A stretch of 12,561 bases of DNA from an uncultured Caryophanales bacterium (GTDB lineage: Bacteria; Bacillota_I; Bacilli_A; Izemoplasmatales; Hujiaoplasmataceae): NCBI GenBank assembly GCA_937958685.1, contig CALGNF010000185.1, positions 1 through 12,561 on the forward strand. The letters run 5' to 3'. The position numbers were made by a program, and so were the translations under genes. A model generated the notes under the pieces. It saw only the letters and a program-made list of their open reading frames with translations. It did no database searches and was not told where the DNA came from. Positions 4,823 through 11,547 of this stretch are shown in pieces (the first letter of the stretch is position 1; every line of letters begins with the position of its first letter).

Positions 4823-6553
4823 ATGGTCAATTTGAGAATCAACAACCGCGAACTGGCGGTCGCCGAGGGATCGACGATCCTCGAAGCCGCCCGGACGAAC
4901 AACATCAAAATCCCCACGCTCTGTCATTATCCGGATCTCGGCATCCAGTCCGATTGCCGCATCTGCGTCGTCGAAATCGAGGGGCAGAAAGGCCTGGCGA
5001 CATCCTGCTCGACGATTGTCAGGGACGGGATGGTCGTGAAGACCAACTCTCCCCGCGTCCTCAACGCCCGCAAGACGATCACCGAACTGATTCTCGCCAA
5101 TCATGACGCCAACTGTACGGCTTGTCCGAAAAACCTGAGTTGCGAGCTGCAGTCGCTGGCCAACAAACTGGGGATCGACGAGAACCGGTTCCAATCAGTG
5201 CTCACGCTCTCGCCGCTTGATGAGGGCAATCCCGCGCTGATCCGCAACCCGAACCGTTGCATCAAGTGCGGCCGCTGCGTCGATGTCTGCAAGAACATCC
5301 AGGGCGTCGGGGTGTTGGAGTTGATGGGCCGCAGTCACCACTTGAAAATCGTCCCGGCCTTCGACCACTGCCTGTCGGACCTGTTCTGCACCTACTGTGG
5401 GCAATGCGCAGCCGTCTGTCCGGTTGGCGCGATCACGGAAAAAGACGATACCGACATCGTCTGGCGCGCGCTCAACCACCACGACAAGCATGTCATCGTC
5501 CAGGTTGCCCCCGCGATCCGGGTCTCGCTGGCAGAAGAGGCGAACATGAATCCGGGGACGGTGTGCACCGGCAAGATCGTGACCGCTTTGAAACTGCTTG
5601 GCTTCGATCAAGTGTTCGACACCGACTTCACTGCCGATCTGACGATCATCGAGGAAGGCAATGAACTGATACACAGGCTGACTTCGGGAGGAGTGCTCCC
5701 GATGATGACTTCCTGCTGTCCCGGTTGGATCAACTTCGCCGAACAGCATTATCCGGAAATCCTGCCGCACATCTCTTCATGCAAATCCCCACAACAGATG
5801 TTCGGAGCGCTCGCCAAAACCTATTACGCCGAGAAGATGGGTCTTGAACCCGCAAACGTGTTTGTCGTCTCCATCATGCCATGCACCGCCAAGAAATACG
5901 AGGCCGGCCGCAAAGAGATGCGTGCAAATGAGGATTTGCCGGACGTTGACGTCGTGCTCACGACCCGGGAACTTGGTAAAATGCTAAGGCAGATGGGTAT
6001 CGACTTCGCCAATTTGGCCGAAACACCGTTCGACGATCCCTTTGGCATCACGACCGGGGCGGCCGCCATCTTCGGCGCTTCCGGCGGCGTGATGGAGGCT
6101 GCCTTGAGGACAGTGTACGAGGTCGTCAATGGCGAGCCGTTGACGAATCTCGATTTCACAGACGTCCGCGGTCTCGATGGCGTCAAGGAAACCGTTGTGA
6201 AACTGGCGGAAAAACCGTACCGCTTTGCGGTCGCCAACAATCTGAAGAACGCGCGGCTGATGGCCGAGGCGGTCAAGGCGGGCACTTCTCCCTATGCCTT
6301 CATCGAGGTCATGTGCTGTCCCGGGGGCTGTATCGGTGGCGGCGGCCAACCATACGGCACGATCACAAAGACAAGACTTGATCGGATCAAGGCAACTTAC
6401 CAGGTCGATGCCGCGATGCCAATCCGCAAGTCGCATGAAAACCCTGCGATCGCCAAGTTGTACCAGGAGTATCTCGATCGCCCGCTGGGCGAGCAAAGCC
6501 ACAACCTGTTGCATACGCACTATCACGCAAGGAGAGGGAAGCCCAACAATTAA
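4823..6553 (+). CDS. hydA: [FeFe] hydrogenase catalytic subunit (HydA)
   Basis: A 576-residue catalytic subunit that interconverts protons and electrons with H2, close in length to clostridial CpI. Domains in order: [2Fe-2S] ferredoxin (C34, C45, C48, C62); His-Cys3 [4Fe-4S] site (H94, C98, C101, C107); 2[4Fe-4S] ferredoxin (C146/149/152/156 and C189/192/195/199); H-cluster domain with TSCCPGW (C298 as proton relay, C299 as ligand), MPCTAKKYE (C353) and MCCPGGC (C499, C503). The C-terminus ends in the usual HNLLHTHY segment. It lacks the extra C-terminal [2Fe-2S] domain of Thermotoga HydA. Residue 498 is Cys where Ala is common. ATG at 4823 follows GGAGG (4809-4813), which overlaps the hydB stop. 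No maturase genes are present in this window. Confidence 0.97.
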   Translation: MVNLRINNRELAVAEGSTILEAARTNNIKIPTLCHYPDLGIQSDCRICVVEIEGQKGLATSCSTIVRDGMVVKTNSPRVLNARKTITELILANHDANCTACPKNLSCELQSLANKLGIDENRFQSVLTLSPLDEGNPALIRNPNRCIKCGRCVDVCKNIQGVGVLELMGRSHHLKIVPAFDHCLSDLFCTYCGQCAAVCPVGAITEKDDTDIVWRALNHHDKHVIVQVAPAIRVSLAEEANMNPGTVCTGKIVTALKLLGFDQVFDTDFTADLTIIEEGNELIHRLTSGGVLPMMTSCCPGWINFAEQHYPEILPHISSCKSPQQMFGALAKTYYAEKMGLEPANVFVVSIMPCTAKKYEAGRKEMRANEDLPDVDVVLTTRELGKMLRQMGIDFANLAETPFDDPFGITTGAAAIFGASGGVMEAALRTVYEVVNGEPLTNLDFTDVRGLDGVKETVVKLAEKPYRFAVANNLKNARLMAEAVKAGTSPYAFIEVMCCPGGCIGGGGQPYGTITKTRLDRIKATYQVDAAMPIRKSHENPAIAKLYQEYLDRPLGEQSHNLLHTHYHARRGKPNN

Positions 6554-6569
6554 TCACGCTTACCATAGG

Positions 6570-6600
6570 AAGATGCGGTCAAATTCACGCATCTTTTTTT
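6570..6600 (+). terminator. Terminator of hydCBA
   Basis: An 8-bp stem (6570-6577 with 6588-6595, AAGATGCG/CGCATCTT) runs into a stretch of seven Ts ending at 6600. It starts 17 bp after the hydA stop. The following 140 bases (6601-6740) are AT-rich and hold no gene that I can support. Confidence 0.88.
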
Positions 6601-6740
6601 GTCTTGGTTTTATTGTGTTTGTTGATGTGTATATGGGAAAACCTTGGATTCGTGATAGTTTTTTTATGGTTTTTTTATTTGAATATTGCTAAAACTTTCA
6701 ATCCATGCCAGATTAGTACCATAAGGTTTATCGACAAACA

Positions 6741-6779
6741 AAAAAACCGATTTCGCCCTTAAGCCGGAATCGGTTTTTT
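6741..6779 (-). terminator. Terminator of yneF, probably bidirectional
   Basis: The stem AACCGATT/AATCGGTT (6745-6752 with 6768-6775) is flanked by A and T runs on both sides (6741-6746 and 6774-6779), so it can work on both strands. It lies directly after the yneF stop (6781-6783) and would also stop any read-through from the hydrogenase operon. Confidence 0.85.
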
Positions 6780-6780
6780 C

Positions 6781-6996
6781 TTATTTCGCCTGCTTCATTG
6801 AAGCCATGACTTGTCGGACTTGCTTCTCGGAAGGTGTCCTGCCCATCTGCGACATCATCGCCCTGACCATCTGCTCGGTGATCGGGGGATTCTTCTCGAG
6901 ATAGTTTTTGAAATAGCGCTTCGCCAGGACGAAGCCGAGGATCAGACCGACGAGCAGCGTTACGATCGGCAACACGATTTGCAGCCACACGGGCAT
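6781..6996 (-). CDS. yneF: YneF-family (UPF0154) small membrane protein
   Basis: A 71-residue protein with one N-terminal membrane helix (about residues 2-24, VWLQIVLPIVTLLVGLILGF), a basic stretch (AKRYFKNYLEK) and the family signature NPPITEQMVRAMMSQMGRTPS. This matches UPF0154/YneF in length and layout. The family's function is not established. I chose the ATG at 6996 because AAGGAG (7005-7010) is 8 bases upstream. The ATG at 7002 is only 2 bases away, and the GTG at 7005 overlaps the ribosome site. It is a single-gene unit with its own promoter and terminator, divergent from the ferredoxin gene. Confidence 0.93.
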   Translation of the reverse strand: MPVWLQIVLPIVTLLVGLILGFVLAKRYFKNYLEKNPPITEQMVRAMMSQMGRTPSEKQVRQVMASMKQAK

Positions 6997-7022
6997 TGTC
7001 ATCACTCCTTCATGTCGGTATT

Positions 7023-7052
7023 ATTGTATCACGAACCCTGGTTTTTTGACAA
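7023..7052 (-). promoter_or_regulatory. Promoter of yneF
   Basis: On the minus strand TTGTCA (7047-7052), an 18-bp spacer and TACAAT (7023-7028) form a good promoter. TGA before the -10 gives an extended -10 (TGATACAAT). It lies 26 bp before the chosen start. Confidence 0.72.
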
Positions 7053-7105
7053 GACAATTCGCTTGGGCAATTCGCGGGAAAAACCATCTGAATGCCTAAA
7101 GCATC

Positions 7106-7134
7106 TTTACAAAATCATCTTTGCTTGATACAAT
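7106..7134 (+). promoter_or_regulatory. Promoter of the ferredoxin gene
   Basis: TTTACA (7106-7111), a 17-bp spacer and TACAAT (7129-7134) with an extended TGA (7126-7128) lie 34 bp before the GTG start. The octamer CAATTCGC occurs twice between the two divergent promoters (7055-7062 and 7068-7075). Its meaning is unknown. Confidence 0.75.
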
Positions 7135-7168
7135 AGTAGCGGTTTGAAAATCAAAGGGAGGGATAACC

Positions 7169-7336
7169 GTGCCAAGAAGGATTTTGGATACCTGTATCGC
7201 CTGCGGTACCTGCAAGGAAAACTGCCCGGTCGACTGCATCACCGCCGGGGACATCTACGTGATCGACCCCGAACAATGCATTGATTGCGGCCTGTGCGAA
7301 GTCAACTGCCCGGTCGACTGCATCATCACTGAATAA
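7169..7336 (+). CDS. Short 2[4Fe-4S] ferredoxin
   Basis: A 55-residue clostridial-type ferredoxin, a soluble low-potential electron carrier. It has two near-identical halves. Ligands C9/C12/C15 pair with C47, and C37/C40/C43 pair with C19, in the classic crossed CxxCxxCxxxCP arrangement. Each half ends in CPVDC and so has one extra, non-ligand cysteine (C23, C51). The start is GTG at 7169 behind a GGGAGG ribosome site (7156-7161), and the stop is TAA at 7334-7336. It has its own promoter and terminator. With hydCBA only 600 bp away it could be a redox partner of that enzyme, but it is a separate unit and may serve other oxidoreductases such as pyruvate:ferredoxin oxidoreductase. Confidence 0.95.
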   Translation: MPRRILDTCIACGTCKENCPVDCITAGDIYVIDPEQCIDCGLCEVNCPVDCIITE

Positions 7337-7346
7337 CCATTTGGGA

Positions 7347-7371
7347 ACAGCGCCTGGAGCGCTGTTTTTTT
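7347..7371 (+). terminator. Terminator of the ferredoxin gene
   Basis: The 7-bp stem ACAGCGC/GCGCTGT (7347-7353 with 7359-7365), with a 5-base loop, is followed by a T run to 7371. It starts 10 bp after the ferredoxin stop. Confidence 0.9.
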
Positions 7372-7377
7372 GTAAAC

Positions 7378-7405
7378 AAAATCCCCGTGGGAGGACGGGG
7401 ATTTT
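7378..7405 (-). terminator. Terminator of degV-marR
   Basis: The 11-bp stem AAAATCCCCGT/ACGGGGATTTT (7378-7388 with 7395-7405) is followed on the minus strand by TTTTG and more Ts. It sits two bases after the marR stop. With the preceding hairpin it forms back-to-back terminators between convergent genes. Confidence 0.85.
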
Positions 7406-7407
7406 GC

Positions 7408-7854
7408 TTATTCGGAAACGGGATAGTCCTTGAAGAAACCGGCGACACGGCGCAGCGACTGCACCAGGACTTCGTCTTCTTCAACTTTAAGGTCTTCAAA
7501 AATGGCATGGATCATCTTGTCGTGGAACTCGTCGTGGGTCCTCAAGACCTGGAAGGCCTTGTCCTCAAGGGCGATCAACACCCGGCGGCGGTCCTCTTCG
7601 TCATGGTAACGCCTGATGTAGCCTTTCTGAAACAGGGTGTTCACGGCCACCGTCAGCGAGCCGACAGTGATGCCTAGTTTCTGGGCGATCGACGTCATCG
7701 AGGGATCCTTGGCGTTGTTGATGGCTTCGAGGACGTGGATTTCGCTCATCGACAGCTTGATGCCCTGGCGTTTCAGGGCCTCGCCCTCGATGGTCAGGAT
7801 CCGGTTGAAGATCTCGACAAGGAGTTCATTGATGATTTCTTTCGTCGTCTGCAT
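7408..7854 (-). CDS. MarR-family repressor, FabT-like
   Basis: A 148-residue winged-helix regulator. Helices 1-2 (residues 1-30) dimerise. The winged helix covers about 36-95, with SIAQKLGITVGSLTVAVNTL as the recognition part and a wing ending in DEEDRRRVLIAL, followed by long C-terminal helices. The pattern (IAxxLxITxGSLTxxxNxLxxKGYI, then EDRRxV) is close to streptococcal FabT, the MarR repressor of fatty acid synthesis that responds to acyl-ACP. It is second in an operon with degV, 9 nt downstream of the degV stop and without a strong ribosome site, which suggests coupling. The operon promoter carries a TTTGA-N3-TCAAA palindrome of FabT-box form, so autorepression is likely. MarR family is firm, and FabT function is an inference. 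Confidence 0.9.
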   Translation of the reverse strand: MQTTKEIINELLVEIFNRILTIEGEALKRQGIKLSMSEIHVLEAINNAKDPSMTSIAQKLGITVGSLTVAVNTLFQKGYIRRYHDEEDRRRVLIALEDKAFQVLRTHDEFHDKMIHAIFEDLKVEEDEVLVQSLRRVAGFFKDYPVSE

Positions 7855-7863
7855 GTCAAACCG

Positions 7864-8715
7864 TCATTTCTTCTCGATATAGCCGAGACCCATCGTTCCG
7901 GGACCGGCATGGCAGCCGACAACGGGAGTGAGCGGGATCAGTTTGACCTCGGTGACGCCTTCATAGCCTTCGATTTCTTCCTGCAGGTCGAACATCTCGG
8001 CCATGTTGTTGGTGTAGATGATGAAGGCTTCCGTCTTCTTGCCCTTGATCTCTTCCTTGAAGCGGGCGAGCATCGCCTCGCGGGCCTTGACGGTGGTGCG
8101 GATCTTCTCGACGGTCTCGACTTTGCCTTCCTTGGAGACTTCGAGGAGCGGTTTCAGTTTCAGAAGCGTGCCCAGGAAGCCGGCGGCGTTCGAGAGGCGG
8201 CCGTTCTTCACCAGATATTTCAGGGTTTCGACACAGACCCAGATATGGTTGTGGTCGCGGATCCATTCGAGTTTTTCCAGAATCTCGCGGGCGGTCTTGC
8301 CTTCGTCAGCCAGTTTTTTGGCGACATTCGCCATCGTCGCCTCGACATAGGAGAGCGATTGGGAGTCGAAGACGTGGATGACATGGTCCTCGATCATCTT
8401 TGCGGCCAGAACCGCATTCTGATAGGTGCCGCTCAGGTGCTTGGAGATCGTGACGATGATCAGTTCGTCATAGCCGGCGGCGATCATCTCCTGATACATC
8501 TCGTGGATCTTGCCGGTGCTGGTTTGCGCAGTCTTGATGTCCAGGTCGGGGTTGCGGGTGATGCGGTCGTAGAAGTCGTCGGTCGTGATCTCGACGAAAT
8601 CCTCATACTCCTTGTCCTCGATCAAGAGCAGCGAGCGAAAGATCCTGATCTCCTTGTCGTGGACCAGGTAATCCAGTCCGGAATTGCCGCAGACGGCGAC
8701 GCCGATTTTTCCCAT
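7864..8715 (-). CDS. DegV-family fatty-acid-binding protein (FakB-like)
   Basis: A 283-residue protein of normal DegV length. In this family the protein binds one fatty acid and presents it to the kinase FakA. Visible motifs: KTAQTSTG (61-68), SKHLSGTYQNA (91-101), the long signature LKYLVKNGRLSNAAG (165-179) followed by LGTLLKLKPLLEV, and HAGPGTMGLGY near the C-terminus (269-279). I chose the ATG at 8715 because AAGGAGA (8721-8727) lies 5 bases upstream; the open frame beyond it runs into the Nif3 gene region. It leads an operon with a FabT-like regulator, which supports a role in fatty acid uptake or recycling. FakA is not in the window, so which DegV subtype this is remains open. Confidence 0.93.
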   Translation of the reverse strand: MGKIGVAVCGNSGLDYLVHDKEIRIFRSLLLIEDKEYEDFVEITTDDFYDRITRNPDLDIKTAQTSTGKIHEMYQEMIAAGYDELIIVTISKHLSGTYQNAVLAAKMIEDHVIHVFDSQSLSYVEATMANVAKKLADEGKTAREILEKLEWIRDHNHIWVCVETLKYLVKNGRLSNAAGFLGTLLKLKPLLEVSKEGKVETVEKIRTTVKAREAMLARFKEEIKGKKTEAFIIYTNNMAEMFDLQEEIEGYEGVTEVKLIPLTPVVGCHAGPGTMGLGYIEKK

Positions 8716-8742
8716 AATGTTCTCCTTAGTTTTATTTTTAAT

Positions 8743-8764
8743 TTCAAATGTTTTGAAGTTCAAA
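8743..8764 (-). promoter_or_regulatory. FabT-box-like overlapping palindromes
   Basis: There are two overlapping perfect palindromes: 8743-8757 (TTCAAA-TGT-TTTGAA) and 8752-8764 (TTTGAA-G-TTCAAA). The second also reads TTTGA-N3-TCAAA, the form I recall for FabT boxes in streptococci and lactococci. It covers the expected transcription start of degV (about 8761), and a further TCAAA half-site follows at 8765-8769. The marR product of the same operon is the likely binder. Confidence 0.72.
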
Positions 8765-8767
8765 TCA

Positions 8768-8796
8768 AATATATCATACCCCTTGCGAAAAAGCAA
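8768..8796 (-). promoter_or_regulatory. Promoter of degV-marR
   Basis: On the minus strand TTGCTT (8791-8796), a 17-bp spacer and TATATT (8768-8773) preceded by TGA (extended -10). The leader is about 45 nt and AT-rich, and it ends with the AAGGAGA ribosome site of degV. Confidence 0.7.
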
Positions 8797-8799
8797 GCG

Positions 8800-8825
8800 A
8801 AAAAAAAGACACTTTTGCAAGTATC
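8800..8825 (-). terminator. Terminator of the dnaG-sigA-trmK-nif3 operon
   Basis: On the minus strand the stem GATACTT/AAGTGTC (8819-8825 with 8808-8814, one G-U pair) closes a GCAA tetraloop and is followed by eight Ts (8807 down to 8800). It begins at the base after the Nif3 stop codon and ends four bases before the degV -35 box. Confidence 0.88.
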
Positions 8826-9590
8826 TCAATATAAGGCATAGGGATCGGTGGCGGCGGTGGAAACAAGGATTTCCAGTTCGGGGAAGCGTTCTTTCAAGGT
8901 GCTGCTCAGGAAGCGCTTGAACCACGCCTCCACATGATGGCCGACATCGAGGATCGCAAACCCCATCTGCTCGCAGTCCAGGGCGTGGTGATAGGTGACG
9001 TCCCCGGTGAGGTAGACGTCGCAGCCCCGGCGTTTCGCCTGGTGCATGTGCTGGGCGCCGCTGCCGGCGGAGATGCCGACGCGGGTGACGGTGCGGTTGG
9101 CGCCGCCGATCAGGCGGAGCGTGGAAAGTTCGAGGCGATCCTTGACGAAGGCGATGAACGCCTCCAGCGGCAGCGGATCGATGTCGCCAAAGCGGCCGAT
9201 CTCCACTTCCTCGTCGAGGAGCCCGACGTTCCTCAGCCCCAGCAGGGCTGCCAGTTGGTCGTTCATCCCGTTTTCGGCCCGGTCGAAATTGGTGTGCATC
9301 GCATAGAGGGCGATGTCGTGCTTGATCAGTTTGGCGATGGCCCAGCCCCTGGGGGTGTCGAAGGGGATCGAGTTGATCGGCTGGAAGATCAGGGGATGAT
9401 GGGTGATCACCAAATCGGCTTTGCTGAGAATCGCCTCCTGGACGACGGCCTTGGTCACATCCAGCGTCGTCATCACGCGCTTTGCGGGCTTGTTGAGGCT
9501 GCCGACCTGCAGGCCGACATTGTCCCAGTCGTAGGCCAGGTGGCGGGGATACAGGGTTTCCAAGTATTTGGTGATGTCGATGCGGTTCAT
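8826..9590 (-). CDS. Nif3-like dinuclear metal-centre protein (YqfO type)
   Basis: A 254-residue protein, the short Nif3 form without the central insert found in Bacillus YqfO. The metal-binding residues expected for the family are visible: H64-H65 in ITHHPLIF, D103 in MHTNFD, and H218-H219 with E221 in VGHHVEAWF. Other family landmarks are DNVGLQVG (23-30) and TGDVTYHHALD (195-205). The family is often annotated as GTP cyclohydrolase 1 type 2, but the in vivo role is not settled. The start ATG at 9590 overlaps the trmK stop as ATGA. This matches the trmK-nif3 order found downstream of sigA in many Firmicutes. It is the last gene of the operon, with a terminator immediately after its TGA. Confidence 0.94.
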   Translation of the reverse strand: MNRIDITKYLETLYPRHLAYDWDNVGLQVGSLNKPAKRVMTTLDVTKAVVQEAILSKADLVITHHPLIFQPINSIPFDTPRGWAIAKLIKHDIALYAMHTNFDRAENGMNDQLAALLGLRNVGLLDEEVEIGRFGDIDPLPLEAFIAFVKDRLELSTLRLIGGANRTVTRVGISAGSGAQHMHQAKRRGCDVYLTGDVTYHHALDCEQMGFAILDVGHHVEAWFKRFLSSTLKERFPELEILVSTAATDPYALY

Positions 9591-10240
9591 GCAATCAGTC
9601 CCTTCAGGAGGTTGATCCGGTCGTGGAGCGCGTCGCGTTCGGTCGGTGAATTCACGTTTTTGGCCGCTTTCTCCAAGATCGCGATCTGCTTGTGGATCGC
9701 CGTTTGGAAGACTTGGCTTTGTTCCTTGATGATCAGCGGACCGAATTCGCACTCCGCTTCCGTCAGGCGCATCGTTCCCGGCTGGCTGACGATGATCTGG
9801 TAGTACTTGCCGGCATCCTCGAGAAATTCCTCCGCCACGATCTGCCAGTCATTTGCCATCAGCCATGTGCGGATGGCGCCGGCGTCAGAGTTTGGGGAGA
9901 TGACGAGCCGACGGATGTTGGCAAGTTCGCCTTTTTCGAGAATGTCCCGGATCGTGAGGCCGCCGAGTCCCAAAATCGCGGCGACGGCGAAGGCGTCCGT
10001 TTTCGGGAAACCATCGCCGAGCCTGAGCTCAATTGCGGCCTCCATCTTTGCATCGCGGATGTTCGCCCGGGCGCTTTCCAGGGGCTTGGGCTTGTTGTCG
10101 ACGGCGATCGCCCTGGTCACATAGCCCCGCCCCACCGCTGCTAGCGGCAGTTTTGCGTGGTCGGTCCCGATATCGACGAGCAGGGAATAGCCTTTGACAT
10201 GCTCCAAAGCCGCCCGCAGACGCTTGCTCAGTCTCGTCAT
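9587..10240 (-). CDS. trmK: tRNA (adenine22-N1)-methyltransferase TrmK
   Basis: A 217-residue SAM-dependent methyltransferase of the TrmK/YqfN family, which makes m1A at tRNA position 22. The Rossmann motif I is [12 protein letters not shown] (21-32), where most members have GSDHA. The acidic SAM-binding residue is D48 in [22 protein letters not shown] (73-79) follows, then GLGG (91-94) in place of the usual GMGG, and the catalytic-region segment [13 protein letters not shown] (115-127). The C-terminal FGPLI and a coiled helix (about 170-217) are typical. The start ATG overlaps the sigA TGA and the stop overlaps the nif3 ATG, both as ATGA, so translation is coupled along the operon. Confidence 0.94.
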   Translation of the reverse strand: MTRLSKRLRAALEHVKGYSLLVDIGTDHAKLPLAAVGRGYVTRAIAVDNKPKPLESARANIRDAKMEAAIELRLGDGFPKTDAFAVAAILGLGGLTIRDILEKGELANIRRLVISPNSDAGAIRTWLMANDWQIVAEEFLEDAGKYYQIIVSQPGTMRLTEAECEFGPLIIKEQSQVFQTAIHKQIAILEKAAKNVNSPTERDALHDRINLLKGLIA

Positions 10241-11547
10241 TGCTTGCCGCTGGTGAAATCCTTGAGTTTCTTGCTGCGGGAGGGATGGCGGAGCTTTCGC
10301 AGCGCTTTGGCCTCGATCTGCCGGATCCGCTCTCTGGTGACGCCGAATTCCTTGCCGACTTCCTCGAGGGTGCGGGTGCGGCCGTCCAAGAGGCCGAAGC
10401 GCATGCGCAAGACTTTCTCCTCACGGTCGGTGAGGGTCTCCAGGACGGAATCGAGCTCGCGCTTCAGCATTTCCTTGGAGGTGTATTCGTAGGGTGTGAG
10501 GGTATCGGGATCGGGAATGAAGTCGCCCAGGGAGGAATCCTCCTCCTCGCCGACGGGCGACTCGAGGGAAATCGGCTCCTGCGCGACCTTCTGGATGATC
10601 TGGACCTTGTCCACCGAGATCTTCATTTCCGCGGCGACTTCGTCGGGATGCGGCTCGCGTTTGAGTTTCTGGGTCAGCGTCCGCTGGGTGCGGACGAGCT
10701 TGTTGATGGTTTCGACCATGTGCACGGGGATGCGGATCGTCCGCGCTTGATCGGCGATCGCGCGGGTGATCGCCTGCCGGATCCACCAGGTCGCATAGGT
10801 GGAGAACTTGAAGCCCTTGGTGTGATCGAATTTGTAGACGGCCTTCATCAGGCCCATATTGCCCTCCTGGATCAGATCCAGGAATTGCATGCCCCGACCG
10901 ACATAGCGTTTGGCGATCGAGACGACGAGCCGGAGGTTGGCTTCGACGAGTTTCTTTTCGGAAAACTCGCCGCGCTTGAACAACTCCTCGTACTCCGCAA
11001 GTTCCTCGGTGGTGATCGTCTCGTTGTTCTTCTGGCGCTGGTCGTAGATCTCGCGGGCTTTGCGGGCGCGGCTGATCAGGGTCGCCAGTTCGTACTCCTC
11101 ATCGGAGTTCAGGAGTTCGACGCGGCCGATCTCCTTGAGATACATCCGGACGGGATCGTCGACCTTGATCGAGACGCTGGAGTCGAACTGCTTCTCCAGC
11201 ATCAACTCCTCCTCGATTTCCTTGGCATAGTCAAAATCGACGAGTTCCTCTTCGATGATGTCTTCATCGGAAAGTTCGTCCAAATCGACGAAATCGTCGT
11301 CTTCGGCTTCTTGGGACTCCGGTTCCGGCGCGGTCTCTTCCTCGTCTTCCGGCAGGTAATCCTCCGCCTCGAGTTCGGCGATGTCGACGTATTCCTCGGG
11401 GAAGATGCCTTCGGCTTCGAGAGCGCCCAGGATCTCCTCGAACAGGTCGGCGTTTTCGTTGACGTACTTCTTGATGTCTTCCATGGTCAGGAAGCCGTGT
11501 TCCTCGTGCAGCGCCGTCAGTTTATTGATGATTTCTTTTTTGTCCAT
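10237..11547 (-). CDS. sigA: Primary sigma factor SigA/RpoD
   Basis: A 436-residue housekeeping sigma-70. Region 1.1-like N-terminus (1-50); a very acidic linker (about 59-118); region 1.2 [16 protein letters not shown] (131-146); region 2 from [19 protein letters not shown] (202-220) to the -10 reading segment [20 protein letters not shown] (250-269); region 3 (about 272-345) with [14 protein letters not shown]; and region 4 [16 protein letters not shown] (383-398) with the -35 reading helix [20 protein letters not shown]. It is longer than the 371-residue Bacillus protein because of the acidic linker and about 30 extra residues between regions 1.2 and 2.1 (roughly 160-195). The start ATG at 11547 has a GAGGAAA ribosome site and lies within the end of dnaG (26-nt overlap). 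The perfect promoters in this window fit its conserved regions 2 and 4. Confidence 0.97.
   Translation of the reverse strand: MDKKEIINKLTALHEEHGFLTMEDIKKYVNENADLFEEILGALEAEGIFPEEYVDIAELEAEDYLPEDEEETAPEPESQEAEDDDFVDLDELSDEDIIEEELVDFDYAKEIEEELMLEKQFDSSVSIKVDDPVRMYLKEIGRVELLNSDEEYELATLISRARKAREIYDQRQKNNETITTEELAEYEELFKRGEFSEKKLVEANLRLVVSIAKRYVGRGMQFLDLIQEGNMGLMKAVYKFDHTKGFKFSTYATWWIRQAITRAIADQARTIRIPVHMVETINKLVRTQRTLTQKLKREPHPDEVAAEMKISVDKVQIIQKVAQEPISLESPVGEEEDSSLGDFIPDPDTLTPYEYTSKEMLKRELDSVLETLTDREEKVLRMRFGLLDGRTRTLEEVGKEFGVTRERIRQIEAKALRKLRHPSRSKKLKDFTSGKQ

Noticed and set aside
7735..8841. Plus-strand open frame of 368 codons opposite marR and degV
   Set aside because: It is antisense to two clearly recognised genes, has no ribosome site and shows no family motif.
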